From assembly GCA_964017145.1 (NCBI GenBank), contig OZ024840.1:4588001-4652000 (forward strand): a stretch of DNA of 64,000 bases, written 5' to 3'. Position 1 is the stretch's first letter, and each line of letters starts with the position of its first letter. Source of the DNA: Agrocybe praecox. Taxonomy: Eukaryota; Basidiomycota; Agaricomycetes; Agaricales; Agrocybaceae. Positions 23,650-34,355 of this stretch are shown here, in pieces. Made by a program: the position numbers and the translations under genes. The notes below the pieces were generated by a model. That model did not search any database, had not been told where the DNA came from, and was given only the letters and a program-made list of their open reading frames with translations.

Positions 23650-24940
23650 CTTTTCTCTATGTCTGTTGAAAGTAAATTGAATATTAGAACCTAGATAATA
23701 GTATGTCAGAGTAATAAAAATGACATGCCTTTGTACATATCTCTGTTGCTTGGTTAGGCCGTCCGTGTACGCGCGCGACTTAGAAATCTGACCGGAATCG
23801 GTCATTATAAAGAGTTAATGATGGACGACCCAACGAACGCTCACGTATTGAGCGTACGGCAATTGCCGGACTTCCAACCCACGCTCACTAGAAGATAGAA
23901 GAATTGTGATATTCTACGTTCAAAAAAATAGCTATGGGCCGTATATCAACATATTAAGCTACCTATGTTTCTGTACATACCCACTAAATATATTTTCTTT
24001 GCCTTATCGCGCGCTACTGTACATAATATTACCCTTATTACGGAGACATAGGAGTGCAAAGAAGGAAAAGTACGATATTTTAAGGACCATTACTTTCACT
24101 CAAGGCAAGTATGTACTGTAGTAGTAAGATGTAGATAGTATTTAATAGAAATATGATCTAAATTCATAGAATAATGACAATTAAATGACACAGGGAGACC
24201 ATAAGCCTCAAGAGCGACCAAAATCATACCAGATGCCCCATAGATATGCATCCTGTACTGCATGTTTGAGAATGATAGTATTTTAATATGGTTCATTGAC
24301 TACAGGTCATGTAAAAATGCTAATATTCGAGGCAATTTAAGTCTGAGTATGTCATTATAAGATGTTGTAGATCGTACTTTATGAAAGCGGCACTTTGAAC
24401 ACATCAAATACATGTAATTGCTGCTTAAGTGTTGTGCGCTTGTGGTCCTAATTATACAAAGTGGCAATTCCGGTCCACAAAGATTTACCCTCGCTATTTA
24501 AACTACAGAAAATAATTCAGAGTATCCCATAGATTTATTCTCTGCGTTTTGGGTATGATAGCTCAATTACCTGAGTCAATACAAGCTATATAGTTTCTGG
24601 CTATTGACCGGTTGCGACCACGGAAATGTTGATGCCGCGCCATGCCGCAAAACCATCAACGCGGACAAACAACATCATTGATTACAAACAACAGTAATCT
24701 GGTCATTGATCTTGTCCGTCATCCACCTGGGTCATCGTTTTTACCCAACCAGCGCGAGAGGCGCCTGGATTTTCATATCTCCCGAACGATGGCCACCAAC
24801 CTGATACCATCTCATTGGCTCTTCGGACCTCAACGGGAAAAAAAGGGACGTACAGGACCTTAAATACCCGCCTCTCTTTCGCACCCACCCTTCCTTGTGA
24901 CTTCAGCCGCAATCTTCCTTGCGTCTTCAGCTGCCCTCGC
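23650..24940. other. AT-rich gene-free stretch inside the KDZ element
   Basis: Only short, unconvincing frames are present. It may hold the divergent promoters of the flanking cargo genes. No repeats stand out. Confidence 0.4.
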
Positions 24941-24945
24941 CCACT

Positions 24946-26207
24946 ATGCCCTCCAATGCCACCATGGAGTTATTCCAGAAGATTTCTCCCCAACAGCTGC
25001 AGGAATTTCTCACCTATCTCGGTACGTTGTTGCATAATCCCAGACCACTCTCATCATTGACGCGAACTTGAACAGGATTTCCCGAACACATTGCCAACGA
25101 TCCATTTTTCACGCCAGAAAATGCGGAGAAATGGGCGTTCATGTATGAGGTGTACGACAAGTTCGTGCGTACTTTGATAGGTCAAAGCGGAAGCGATAAG
25201 TACGTATGGATGTATTCTCATCGAGAATGTATCTGATTCACTCACCAGATCCACTTCGATCCAAGCATCCGAGATATCAACTCAGCCTCGCTCTCATGTA
25301 CGTCACCTTGACAAGTACCAGGCAGCCAAACGTCAGAGGGAGCAGAGGGGCAGCACTCAGGGGATCCGGTAAGCCGCATCCTTGACCATCGCGACCATCC
25401 GCTGAATGTCTTGCTAACTGGTATTCAGTCTTTCGGAAGGCGAACACGGTTCATCGACGGCTCCTAGCAACGACGGATCGCACAAAAAAACCAAGACATC
25501 CCATGGTGCAAATACCCTTGGCTCTCCTGCGGTTGTGACGCCTACCAGGACCGGACCTGTTACCCGTTCAATCTCTGCAGCATCCACACCGAGTTCTGTT
25601 CGTCGCTCAAAGGGCAAAAAAAAGGTGAGTCTTCTTTCTTCTATAATCATTTACCTAGATAAACTGATACCGCGTACAGGCAGCTACCGCTGCTTCAACT
25701 CCAGCCGCAACTCCTCGTACCACTATTGTTATCACCCCTGCAAGAGATGGGCCAGTTACCCGGTCTGCCTCAGGTGCATTAACTCCTGGCAGCAGGTCCC
25801 CATCGGGATCACTTCTTCGGTCATCCACGCTGGACCTATCACCCCACTCATCGAACCCTACCGTTACTCGCCACGATCCACCGCAACATGTCCCAACCCT
25901 ACAAGACGTTGCACTGAAGCTATTGCAGGGGTTGAACAACTATTTGGACCTTGCGGCTGCGGGTGGAGCAGCTCCTCACGTTGCGGGTATGCCGGTATGT
26001 GGTTAATTTACTTCCTTAACCTCTCTAATCCGTCAATCCTTTTAGATTGCGGGGTCCAGCACTCAGGCGGCTACCCATGGTAGTTCGTCTTTTCTTCTGA
26101 AAATATTGCCTACAGATTCAGTTTATATAGACCTTAACACTCCGAAGAAAGCAGCGACTTCAAGTAATGTAATAGATCTCACGCGCACTCCTTACCGTAG
26201 CCCTTAG
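24946..26207 (+). CDS. hypothetical Ser/Thr/Pro-rich KDZ cargo protein
   Basis: The start MPSNATMELFQKISPQQLQE opens a helical N-terminal region (QQLQEFLTYLG, then FPEHIANDPFFTPENAEKW) that may be a small protein-interaction domain. After several introns the protein becomes disordered: TPTRTGPVTRSISAASTP and, after an intron near 25625-25680, a near-repeat TPARDGPVTRSASGALTP. The basic patch RRSKGKKK could be a nuclear signal. It ends near VIDLTRTPYRSP at 26207, about 130 bp before the transposase gene on the same strand. Function unknown. The repeated PVTRS segment is the clearest internal feature. Confidence 0.6.
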
Positions 26208-26335
26208 ATACAAATTTATGAAATTATGAAATAAAGTGAAATTTTCGTCCTATTCCATTTAAAATTGTGTCAGCAAGAGTGAAGCAAGTAGAAATAAAAT
26301 TCTGGAGTCTTACCTGTACCCAAAACGTCTGCCTA

Positions 26336-29300
26336 ATGGCGCCCAAACGAAGTGCAATGGCGAAGATCGTCCCTGTCGAAATCGAAGACTTTGAAGACGA
26401 GACTCATGGCGACTTTATTGTCGCTCGGCCAGCTCAGCCGCGTTCATACGCTGAAAACAGAATCATTTCAACTCACTACGAATCGTTACCCAGCGGTCGC
26501 CTAGGTTCACGATCAGAAATCTTAAAGGTGGAAGGTTTAGAGGTGGAATTTGGACCTCAGCCAGATAATGGGGTTTTGAATGATTCATTCGTTGGGTGGG
26601 ACAATGAAAACTGGTCAGAAAGCGATGATTATGTGGACCTCCCGCAGACCCATACTGTTCAAATCGGGAAAAGACAACGTTTGGTAAGTCCTACAGTGAC
26701 TATCTTACAATTTAGTCTTATTTTATTTTATTACTTAAAATAGTATGAGCCTCTTAAAGAATGGGTTAACGAGAGAGAGACATTTCTCTCTGAATTCCTG
26801 CGACTCGAAGGTCAAGACGAAACTCGTCCCAACTGTGCGGAGTGTAAGACAAGCGTGGGATGTTATCGATGCCTGGACTGTGACGGCTTGGATGTGCTTT
26901 GCCGCGACTGCATCCTCGAAGGACATCAGCGCAATGGACTCCATCGGATTGAGGTAGGTATCTTGACTAACTTGCACATTTTAGCTCACTGATGGTTTCT
27001 TAAGGAATGGGATTTCACCTTGCGGTTTTTCAAGAAGACCACACTACGCTCACTCGGCCACATCTTTCAAATGGGACACCCGCTCGGTGAACGTTGCCAC
27101 GTTCCATCGCGCCCGTATGCTGGTGATTTTACGGTGGTCGACATCAACGGCGTTCACAAAGTTTCGCTTCTGTACTGCGGCTGCCAGTTAAAACAGCAGC
27201 TGTACGTACAGCTTCTTCGATTTGGGTGGTTTTCCGCCACTGTGAAATTCCCCCGAATGGCCTTCACCCTCCGTGCGCTCAAGTTCTTCCACATTCTCTC
27301 GTTTGAGGCCAAAACCACGGTCTATGAATTTTCGAACACGCTGCGCCGTATAACCGACAACACAGGTACAATGCGTGTTAAGGTAAATATTCAATTTTAT
27401 TTATGGACATTATTCTAATGCTTTTTGGAAATATAGGATCATTATCGGACGATGCTACGTATTATTCGAGAATATCGCCACTTAAAGATGTTGAAGAGAT
27501 CGGGGAGGGGACACGATAGAACGGGGGCAATAGGCACAAAGGCCGGGGAATGTGCAGTATTGTGTCCTGCATGTCCGCATTTTGGACGAAATGTGAAGGT
27601 CAAATGGGAGGACATTCCCAAGGAAAAAATGTGAGTCTACGTCGTTCATTATGTAGGCTTTAACTTACATGTCCACAGGTTTCTCTATTGTTTATTCATC
27701 GGTCTTGATGCGAACTTCCGGCTGAAGCGACGGATGATCTCAAGTACCGCAGCCGACCCGAGTCTCTCTAAAGGATGGTCTTATTTTGTACCTGACGACG
27801 CCTACAAGGATTTTTTGGAGGAATTTGGTACCCTTATCATACAGGAGGTGAGTCTAATTGACTGAGCTACGAGTGTTTAAACATAATAAACTCTCTCAAT
27901 AGCCTAGTACATGTTCAAATCACGATGCTGTGAACAAGGAGCGCGGCGCTGAGGGTTTTGCCGCCTCAGGGGTGGGCACATGTGACTGCATCCGGCACGA
28001 CATGAAAAGAGGATGTTCTGTTGGTGATACGCAGAAAGGGGAACGGTACGTCAACGAACCCATTCATTTTTTTATCCACTGACTAGATTATGAATAGCTA
28101 CGTCAATATGGACTATCTTTTCTTCTCAAGCATCAAGAATACCGACCTCATGGAGGTTGTGGTGTCTTACGATATAGCGTGCCAATGGGGGGTGAACCTC
28201 TGGAAACGGATGAAGCTGTACCCGCAGTGGATGCATACCGATTACGAAAACAAGACAACATACCGATTCCTGGTCCCCAAATTCCATCTTCCCGCCCATG
28301 TCAAACCGTGCCAAACCGACTATTCATTCAACTACAACCCCAAGGTTGGGCGGACGGATGGAGAAGGAGTCGAACGCGGGTGGAACGGTAGCAACCCCCT
28401 GGCGACAAGCACCCGCGAAATGATGTCAGGCTCGCGGAGAGACACGCTGGACGATCATTTCGGGGATTGGAATTGGACTAAAACCACGAAATTAGGTACG
28501 TATGACACTGTTTATAAATGCTCGGGACGTGAATTTGATGATTAATTGCAGCTAAACTCATGCTTTCTCGGTTCGAAACGGCGGTGCCAAAGGCATACGA
28601 ACACAAAACCTTGCATGAAGAGTTCACCGATGGCCTTCGAGCGCCCGAGACCGTGCAGAAATGGACAATGGAACTCTCGGACTGGGAAGAAGATCATACC
28701 TGCTCGAACCCTTTTGTGACGACGTTCAAAGGTGGGTTCGTTCAATGAAGTGAGGGCATCGTGCAAGACCACTAAATCATGATGTAGCTATGTCGTTAGA
28801 TGCTGTTCGCAAGCAACTGGCCAAGGAGGAAGCCAAATTAGTCGGAACACCCTTAGCATTGGCAGTTCACGAGCACATATCCGCTAGCCAGCTGATTACC
28901 ATGGGCATGGAACTGGAAATTGAACAGTACGTGCTCTGACTCTTTTTATTCAAAAATATTAACAAAAATTATTTATGACAGATATTGTATGGACATGGAT
29001 AAGAAAAAGCAAACCGCCCACGCAACCGATAATCAACAAGCGAATTGGATCCTACGCTCGAACACCCTGAGACGCAAGATCAACAGTTGGATCGACATCC
29101 AACACATGTATATTCCGTTGTTGCGGCAACATCGACAGAAGATCATCGACCGATTACCCGATTCCCACATTGAGACGCCCGTGTACTCAATCTCTCTTTT
29201 TCTACCCTCGTCCCTGCCGCCCAACATTCCGTGCGACATCAGGCTGGTTCACATCGAATTCAAGCTACGCTATGCGCAATGTGCGGACGCGCTGGATGAA

Positions 29301-30183
29301 CTGCGAGATGCTCTGTGCCTTCGATCCTACCTTTTCATCGACAAGTCCCGGTTCCAACGTGGGCAACACGCCAACACCCGCTCACAGGGAATCATCAATC
29401 GTGTTCAGGCTAAAGTGACGGCCGCTGCGTCGAAGTATCGGAACGCACGAGTAGCTGTTGGGAACCTCTGCCGTAAACTGGGAAAGGTGGGATGGGAGCA
29501 ACACATCTTGGAGCTTAAACCAGAGGATATTCGTGCGCTCAACGATGAGGAAAGCCTGAGAGAGAAAAACGCGAAGAAGAGGAAGGAGAGTGTCCCAAGC
29601 GCAGCAGAGTCGGATCAAGAATTCTCTGCTGACGCCGTGGTTGCAGAAGGTCATCGTACGGTTTCTTGGATTTGGAGACAAATGGGTGGAGAAGCAGAGA
29701 TGGATAATGAAACACGCCTCCACGAAAGTAAGTGGTAAAATAATTTCTTTGTGTTGCTCAGTCTCTGATCAGTGTCACTCTCAATTAGGCCTACGGATCG
29801 AGTGGTGTAAAAGCAAATGCCGAGCGGATCGTTGGAGCGAAGAGCTCGAACTACTGCAAGAAGAGCGTAAGCGGATTTTACTGTTTTTTGAAGAACGCGC
29901 AGCAGATTGGGAGAGGCTGGAGGCTCAGAGCAGAGTCATTGCAGATCCGGAGGCTGACGATGGAAGGGTGTGGATGCTACCTGGTGTACGCTATGATCCA
30001 GTAGCCGTAAATGGGCGGGAGGCGTATGCTCGTGAACAAGCACACCAATATAAACTCATGGTGTCTCATTTTAAATGGGTTTGGAAGGATATAGACCCCT
30101 ATATTGTATCGAATGGTGCTACCAGTGTACGTCCTCCAGAGGGTGCAGAAGATGACGATGATGACAGCAATGGGGATGGATAA
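26336..30183 (+). CDS. KDZ-family transposase with CxC2-type cysteine cluster
   Basis: Catalyses movement of the surrounding element. From the N terminus: an acidic region (MAPKRSAMAK onward); a Cys-rich zinc-binding cluster (26830-26930: CAECK, CYRCLDCDG, LCRDCILEGH) followed by WDFTLRFFKKTTLRSLG and a CGC pair, matching the CxC domain that accompanies KDZ transposases; a CPACPHFG motif; and the catalytic core. The core shows GLDANFRLKRR (27705), VSYDIACQWGVNLWKR (28160), FLVPKFHLPAHVKPC (28266), TDGEGVERGWNGSNPLA (28353) and TLDDHFGDWNW, supplying the expected acidic residues. A helical C-terminal half ends in an acidic tail at 30183. About 12 exons, around 1080 residues. No stop or frameshift was seen in the exons read, so it may be active. 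Confidence 0.88.
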
Positions 30184-30410
30184 AATATATTACTTAATGT
30201 GTATTTATTATTTTATTTTATTTTATTTTTGCGGTTATCTCGCAATCAAAGGGTTGGCCTGGGGCGGGCGCAGGTGATGCCCATCAGGGCGCGCTTAATA
30301 AGCAATCCCGCCTTGGGCGACAAAAAAGCGTGATGAGTAAGCAGGCGCAAGAGGGCGCAAGAGGGCGCACCGGAGTGGACAGGATTTTGATTGCTATATT
30401 GGGATGTGCT
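30184..30410. other. 3' flank of the transposase gene
   Basis: A run of TTATTTTATT repeats at 30205-30228 is followed by a GC-rich patch with GGGCGCA repeats (30250-30370). It leads into the right terminus of the element. No gene is seen. Confidence 0.4.
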
Positions 30411-30548
30411 TATAAGCGTATGTTTTATAAAAGAAGCCAGGTAATGAGCTTAGAATTTATAAAACGGTATCCGTGCTTGTAAGCATATATTTTATAAAAT
30501 AGATCTGACATGTGGTGACGCCATCCAGCTGCATACTGGACTGCTCCA
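30410..30548. repeat. right terminal region of the KDZ element
   Basis: It contains GCTTATAAGC, TTTTATAAAA, GCTTGTAAGCA and TTTTATAAAAT in mirror order to the left end. The terminal repeat CGCCATCCAGCTGCATACTG and following bases occupies 30519-30548. It joins F-box upstream flank at 30549. Confidence 0.65.
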
Positions 30549-30633
30549 ACGCGTCCTGTCACACCATGATGAGCATGGCGTTGCGCATGTTACTCAGCGC
30601 GTCGCGCGTACTCCGTACGTATGTCTGTTGATA

Positions 30634-30845
30634 CACGGCGAGCGCCGACACCTGTATCTTGGAAATACAGCCTCATATATACCGGTCCCGTTTATATATT
30701 GACCTGTATTTCCAAGATACAGGTATCGGTCATACTATATATGGGAAGCCCGAGCCTGTATCTTCGACATACAGGTTAATAAATACACGCGACCTGTATT
30801 TATTAACCTGTTTCTCGGAGAAACAGGTATCGGCGCCTGCACGTG
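30634..30845 (-). mobile_element. palindrome-array MITE, right copy (212 bp)
   Basis: Reverse-oriented copy of the element at 18337-18558. Read on the minus strand it begins CACGTGCAGGCGCCGATACC and ends GGTGTCGGCGCTCGCCGTG, with the same chain of palindromes. It is flanked by ATA on both sides (30631-30633 and 30846-30848), the complement of the TAT target of the other copy. It sits in displaced F-box flank outside the KDZ terminus, which makes it an independent insertion. Confidence 0.65.
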
Positions 30846-30876
30846 ATAGCTGATATTTCTATAAGCGCCCTACCAT

Positions 30877-31420
30877 AATGTCAATCCAAGTCCTAGAGTA
30901 CACCCCCGAGGTCGGAGAGAAGACCCATTCAACAGATCAGAACAAATTTTTCAGCCACTTGTAATGAAAACGTCACAACTTGCAAGAAGCCGGTTTCTGA
31001 GCAAGCTGCCCCTCCCCCCACTCAGGTTGCACTGCCAAACGAGCAATTGCTGATGCCCTCCATCTCGGATCCTACCCTTCAACCTATTTTGAATCTATAT
31101 ACCAAAGTAGGAAGTTTTGTTTATGCTGAAAAATAATGTGTGAACCCTTGGAAATTCGACATATACTCATTGGACTTGCCTCCGCTGGAGAAACCGTTAT
31201 GGAGCCTGACCCTGCACTGCTCACTGCCGAAGATGTTTCACTCGATATGGACCAAGTTTTGGTGGAGGATGCAGAAGACATAGATTTAGAGTCTTCTATA
31301 TAGTCGGAATCGAGCTTTGATGAGGAAGAATGTGGAGTAGATGAGATATATAGCGCGGATTCAGACACGACATTGTGGCAATATGATGGATTTTTTACAA
31401 GTTGGCGCGTGACAAGAGTG
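30877..31420 (+). pseudogene. possible gene relic with acidic segment
   Basis: Three protein-like stretches lie in succession on the plus strand: MSIQVLEYTPEVGEKTHSTD from 30877; a Pro-rich stretch (APPPTQVALPNEQLLMPS) near 31010; and an acidic stretch (DPALLTAEDVSLDMDQVLVE) near 31205. The acidic stretch is stopped by TAG at 31301-31303 and resumes in the same frame (ESSFDEEECGVDEIYSAD). Introns might join the first two, but the TAG has no obvious splice escape. No family is recognised. Confidence 0.25.
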
Positions 31421-31569
31421 TGACTGTGCTAAAATGGTTTCATTTGTCCCAGCCGTTTCTTCGAAACCCTTTCGGGGTTTTAAAAAGAAACAGCTGGTGA
31501 TGCATCATTTGACAAGCATTTGTCCGCCGTGTGGGAGTGAGCCTCGTGTTTCAACGATCACCGGTCACC

Positions 31570-32816
31570 CTCAGTAAAAAGCAAAGTCGGATCAAGGTCA
31601 GTCGTGGTCAGGCCGTAGTCACTCAATAGTCCGTCATGTGTCTTGCTCCACACTTTTATGTTTTTATGGTCAGTAGCCAGTCGTATCTTAGTCGGACCTC
31701 AGTCAATTTACTCCCTCGCCAATTTAATTCGGTGCCCATGGCCAATATGGCCCCATACAAGCTAAGAAAATATATTAAGGGAAGTCGGAATCTGAATTTG
31801 TCACATGACTACATATGTACAATTTTTTACTTTGTTGTCCGCACCCTACACCCTCATCCAGTTGCTCATGTACACCAGTCGCCACAGTCGCCCGCTCATG
31901 AACTCAACAGCTCGAATCTCTTGGAACACATCGTTACCTGTGTACTCATAGAATTGTCTTTTCTCGATGTCTCTGAACTTTCAACGCCACTTGAAAGAAC
32001 CGACGACTTGTTGTGGACCGCCCTTTGAAACACGGACACATTGAAGGAGGCTGGGATTTGCGTCTACGTTAGTAAGGATCTTGTGGGATTCTTGTGGACT
32101 GGTTTTGGCGGGTCTCAATGTACGTACACTGCTCAGTGTCCTTGGAACATTGCTTACTAGTTTTCCCACCTTTGAATTCCGAAGCCAGTCTTACCCGTTT
32201 TGAATGCCAATTTAGCAGCTCCCAGATTCTCAGCAAGCAACGGAAAACCCAGGTATCTGTTTGAATCAGTATGCAGTGCTCTACGTTGCCTCATTTCTGT
32301 TCTTTAGGGCCAATCAGTACATCCATTAACAAAATTTCTGTCGTAAGTCTGTACATCCTCAATCATCTTTATTCAGGCTCTAAACTGATGCCAACTACAG
32401 ATTATTGTAAATTTTCTTTGCGCTTTTCCGACCCATTGATTCGATGGATGGACTTAGTGCGAGTACCCTGCGCCTGTGCAATAGGGAGTTTTTATCTGGT
32501 GTATAGTGTGGTTCACGATTAGGGCCTGTAGCATGTAATTAATATTAATCGATAGCTTTAATTTATTGATTTCTATGATTATCAGAACCTGATGGGAACC
32601 ACTAACGAGAGAAAATATTGACTATTGAATGACTGAGAAATCACAATTGTCCGACTAGTGTACTACTTTTCTTTGATTGGAATGACTATTTACTGACTAC
32701 CCAGTCGGACCTCCTGCAAAAAATACGACATTTCTGCATACATTAGTCAGTCACATCAATTAGCGACTGATGCGGGACTACAATCTGACTACCCTATGAC
32801 TTTTCTTTTTACTGAG
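31570..32816. mobile_element. non-autonomous DNA transposon, 1.25 kb
   Basis: It begins CTCAGTAAAAAG and ends CTTTTTACTGAG, with the match continuing inward (AAAGTC on both sides). It is flanked by GGTCACC as a direct 7-bp duplication (31563-31569 and 32817-32823). Subterminal CAGTCGG and AGTCAGTC motifs recur near both ends, as often seen in hAT-like elements, though an 8-bp duplication would be expected there. No transposase frame is present. Confidence 0.65.
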
Positions 32817-32829
32817 GGTCACCACGTGA

Positions 32830-33089
32830 GAACTTTCAGAGGGAGCTTGACTCGGGAAATTGCCTTTTTGGGATTTGGGTGTTTCTGTGCAATGTTCATT
32901 GTGAGGCCTCAGCCTGTTATCTGGTAAGAAGCGAACCATGGGCAGTTCGGTTTTACGGAACTTTCAGAGGGAGCGGACTTGACTCGGGAAATTGCCTTTT
33001 TGGGATTTGGGTGTTTCTGTGCATTGTTCATTGTGAGGCCTCAGCCTGTTATCTGGTAAGAAGCGAACCATGGGCAGTTCGGTTTTACG
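32830..33089 (+). repeat. two tandem copies of a 128-132 bp unit
   Basis: Copies at 32830-32957 and 32958-33089 both start GAACTTTCAGAGGGAGC and end GGTTTTACG. They differ mainly by a few inserted bases near the start of the second. They lie immediately right of the 1.25-kb element and upstream of the gene split by the 4.64-kb element. Confidence 0.8.
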
Positions 33090-33700
33090 GAGTGAACAGA
33101 AAATATAATCGGTTCGGTTGAGAGGAAATTAAAGGAGCATGTTGTTTGGCTGATTGTCCAAATCGGGACATGGACAAAACGCGAGCTATTTATTGGCGAT
33201 GCCCTACTCTGCTCGACATCAAGTTTTATAGTGACTCCCCGAATACCAGTCTGGGTACTACATCACACACTTCACGTTACCTTATGTCATCCAAAGAGAA
33301 GTTTCTTTTCAAGGTGCGACCCTTTTTGTTTTCCTATGTAATGAAGTAACTAAAAAGTATGGTTGTCCTAGTCCAATAAGCACAGCAACAAAAACGGAGC
33401 CAAAGCAAATTCGCTCAAGGTTCTCTCTCCGATAACTACTAGAAACACAAAATCACTTCGTGATCGCAAGGTATGTCGTGAACGTGAAATTGTACAATAC
33501 TTTGCAGATATACAACCTTCTTCACAGAAAGGCATGATAGCAAAATTGAGAAGTAAGCTTAAAGTCACGGAGAACAACACGTAAGAGGCCACTTATCTTT
33601 TTCTCTTATCTTACTGAGTCTGACCTTTTCTATTTCCGCTTGTAGTCGCCTTCCAGGGGCTGAAATGTTTACCGGATCGCGCGATTTCGATACAAATGGC

Positions 33701-34355
33701 AGCCTTGTCTGCTATATTCATGTATCAATCCTGGCAATTTGAGCATTTCGGTATACATCATACAGGGCAGTTGCCCACCCCGGCAGTTGCCCAGCAGTGA
33801 TATATCACGATGCCATAGGCAGAGAGCAGTTGCCTTTGGTAAACATATGTAAACATTGCTGTTTTTTAAGGTTTCGGACAGTAATTATATGTTGCAGGCG
33901 TAGTGGTTATGTTTTTTGTTGCGATATGTCAGATATATATTCTATATATATATATTATGTTTTTTTGATGCCCTTTGCGCACCTAAAATGGGACGGGACG
34001 GGATGGATTGGAAAACATACAAATGGATGACGTGTTATTTATAGACGGATGCAGGAAACAGTGTCCCCGAAGTGCCCGAAGCTGTAATTGGGCTCCTGCG
34101 CTTCGTTGGGCATCGTTCGGGGCGCTAAAAAAGCGTAGATATAATGTACGGATATGTTTTGATTTTTGGGGGCGCTTTGCGCCATCAAAAGAGGACGGTA
34201 TGGGATGGATTGAAAAACATAAAACCGGATGACGTGTTATTTTTAGCCTGCTTTGATCATTTCGGGTGTTGCGCTATTTTTATTTAAGATATCATCATTT
34301 TGAAACTATATTTATTTTACATATCATGTGTTTTAAACCGAGATTAGATTAGATA
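33701..34355 (+). repeat. left terminal inverted repeat of the 4.64-kb element
   Basis: It contains a CAGGGCAGTTGCCC start-like palindromic block (33773). It also holds an internal direct duplication of about 200-bp period, in which a block ending GGATGACGTGTTATTTATAG recurs as GGATGACGTGTTATTTTTAG. Confidence 0.8.

Larger units (their letters stand above)
18275..30548. mobile_element. KDZ-superfamily DNA transposon with cargo genes (about 12.3 kb)
   Basis: Terminal inverted repeats: TGGAGCAGTCCAGTATGCAG and following bases at 18613-18642 match the reverse complement of 30519-30548. Subterminal sequences also mirror each other, with TTTTATAAAA and GCTTGTAAGC motifs at 18850-18955 and 30410-30505. 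The right end abuts displaced F-box upstream flank (30549 on), while the left F-box flank ends at 18274, so this interval is an insertion into that flank. Bases 18275-18612 lie outside the left TIR and hold a nested repeat and MITE. The target duplication is unclear (ACACGC versus AACGC). It contains five genes, including a KDZ transposase that looks intact. KDZ elements (Kyakuja-Dileera-Zisupton) are known to be expanded in basidiomycetes. Confidence 0.75.

Noticed and set aside
31025..31039. GGTTGCACTGCCA as the true right end of the KDZ element
   Set aside because: It matches 18774-18787 and, in part, the start at 18276. But F-box flank already resumes at 30549, inside this limit, and no target duplication fits. 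It may mark a separate older repeat.
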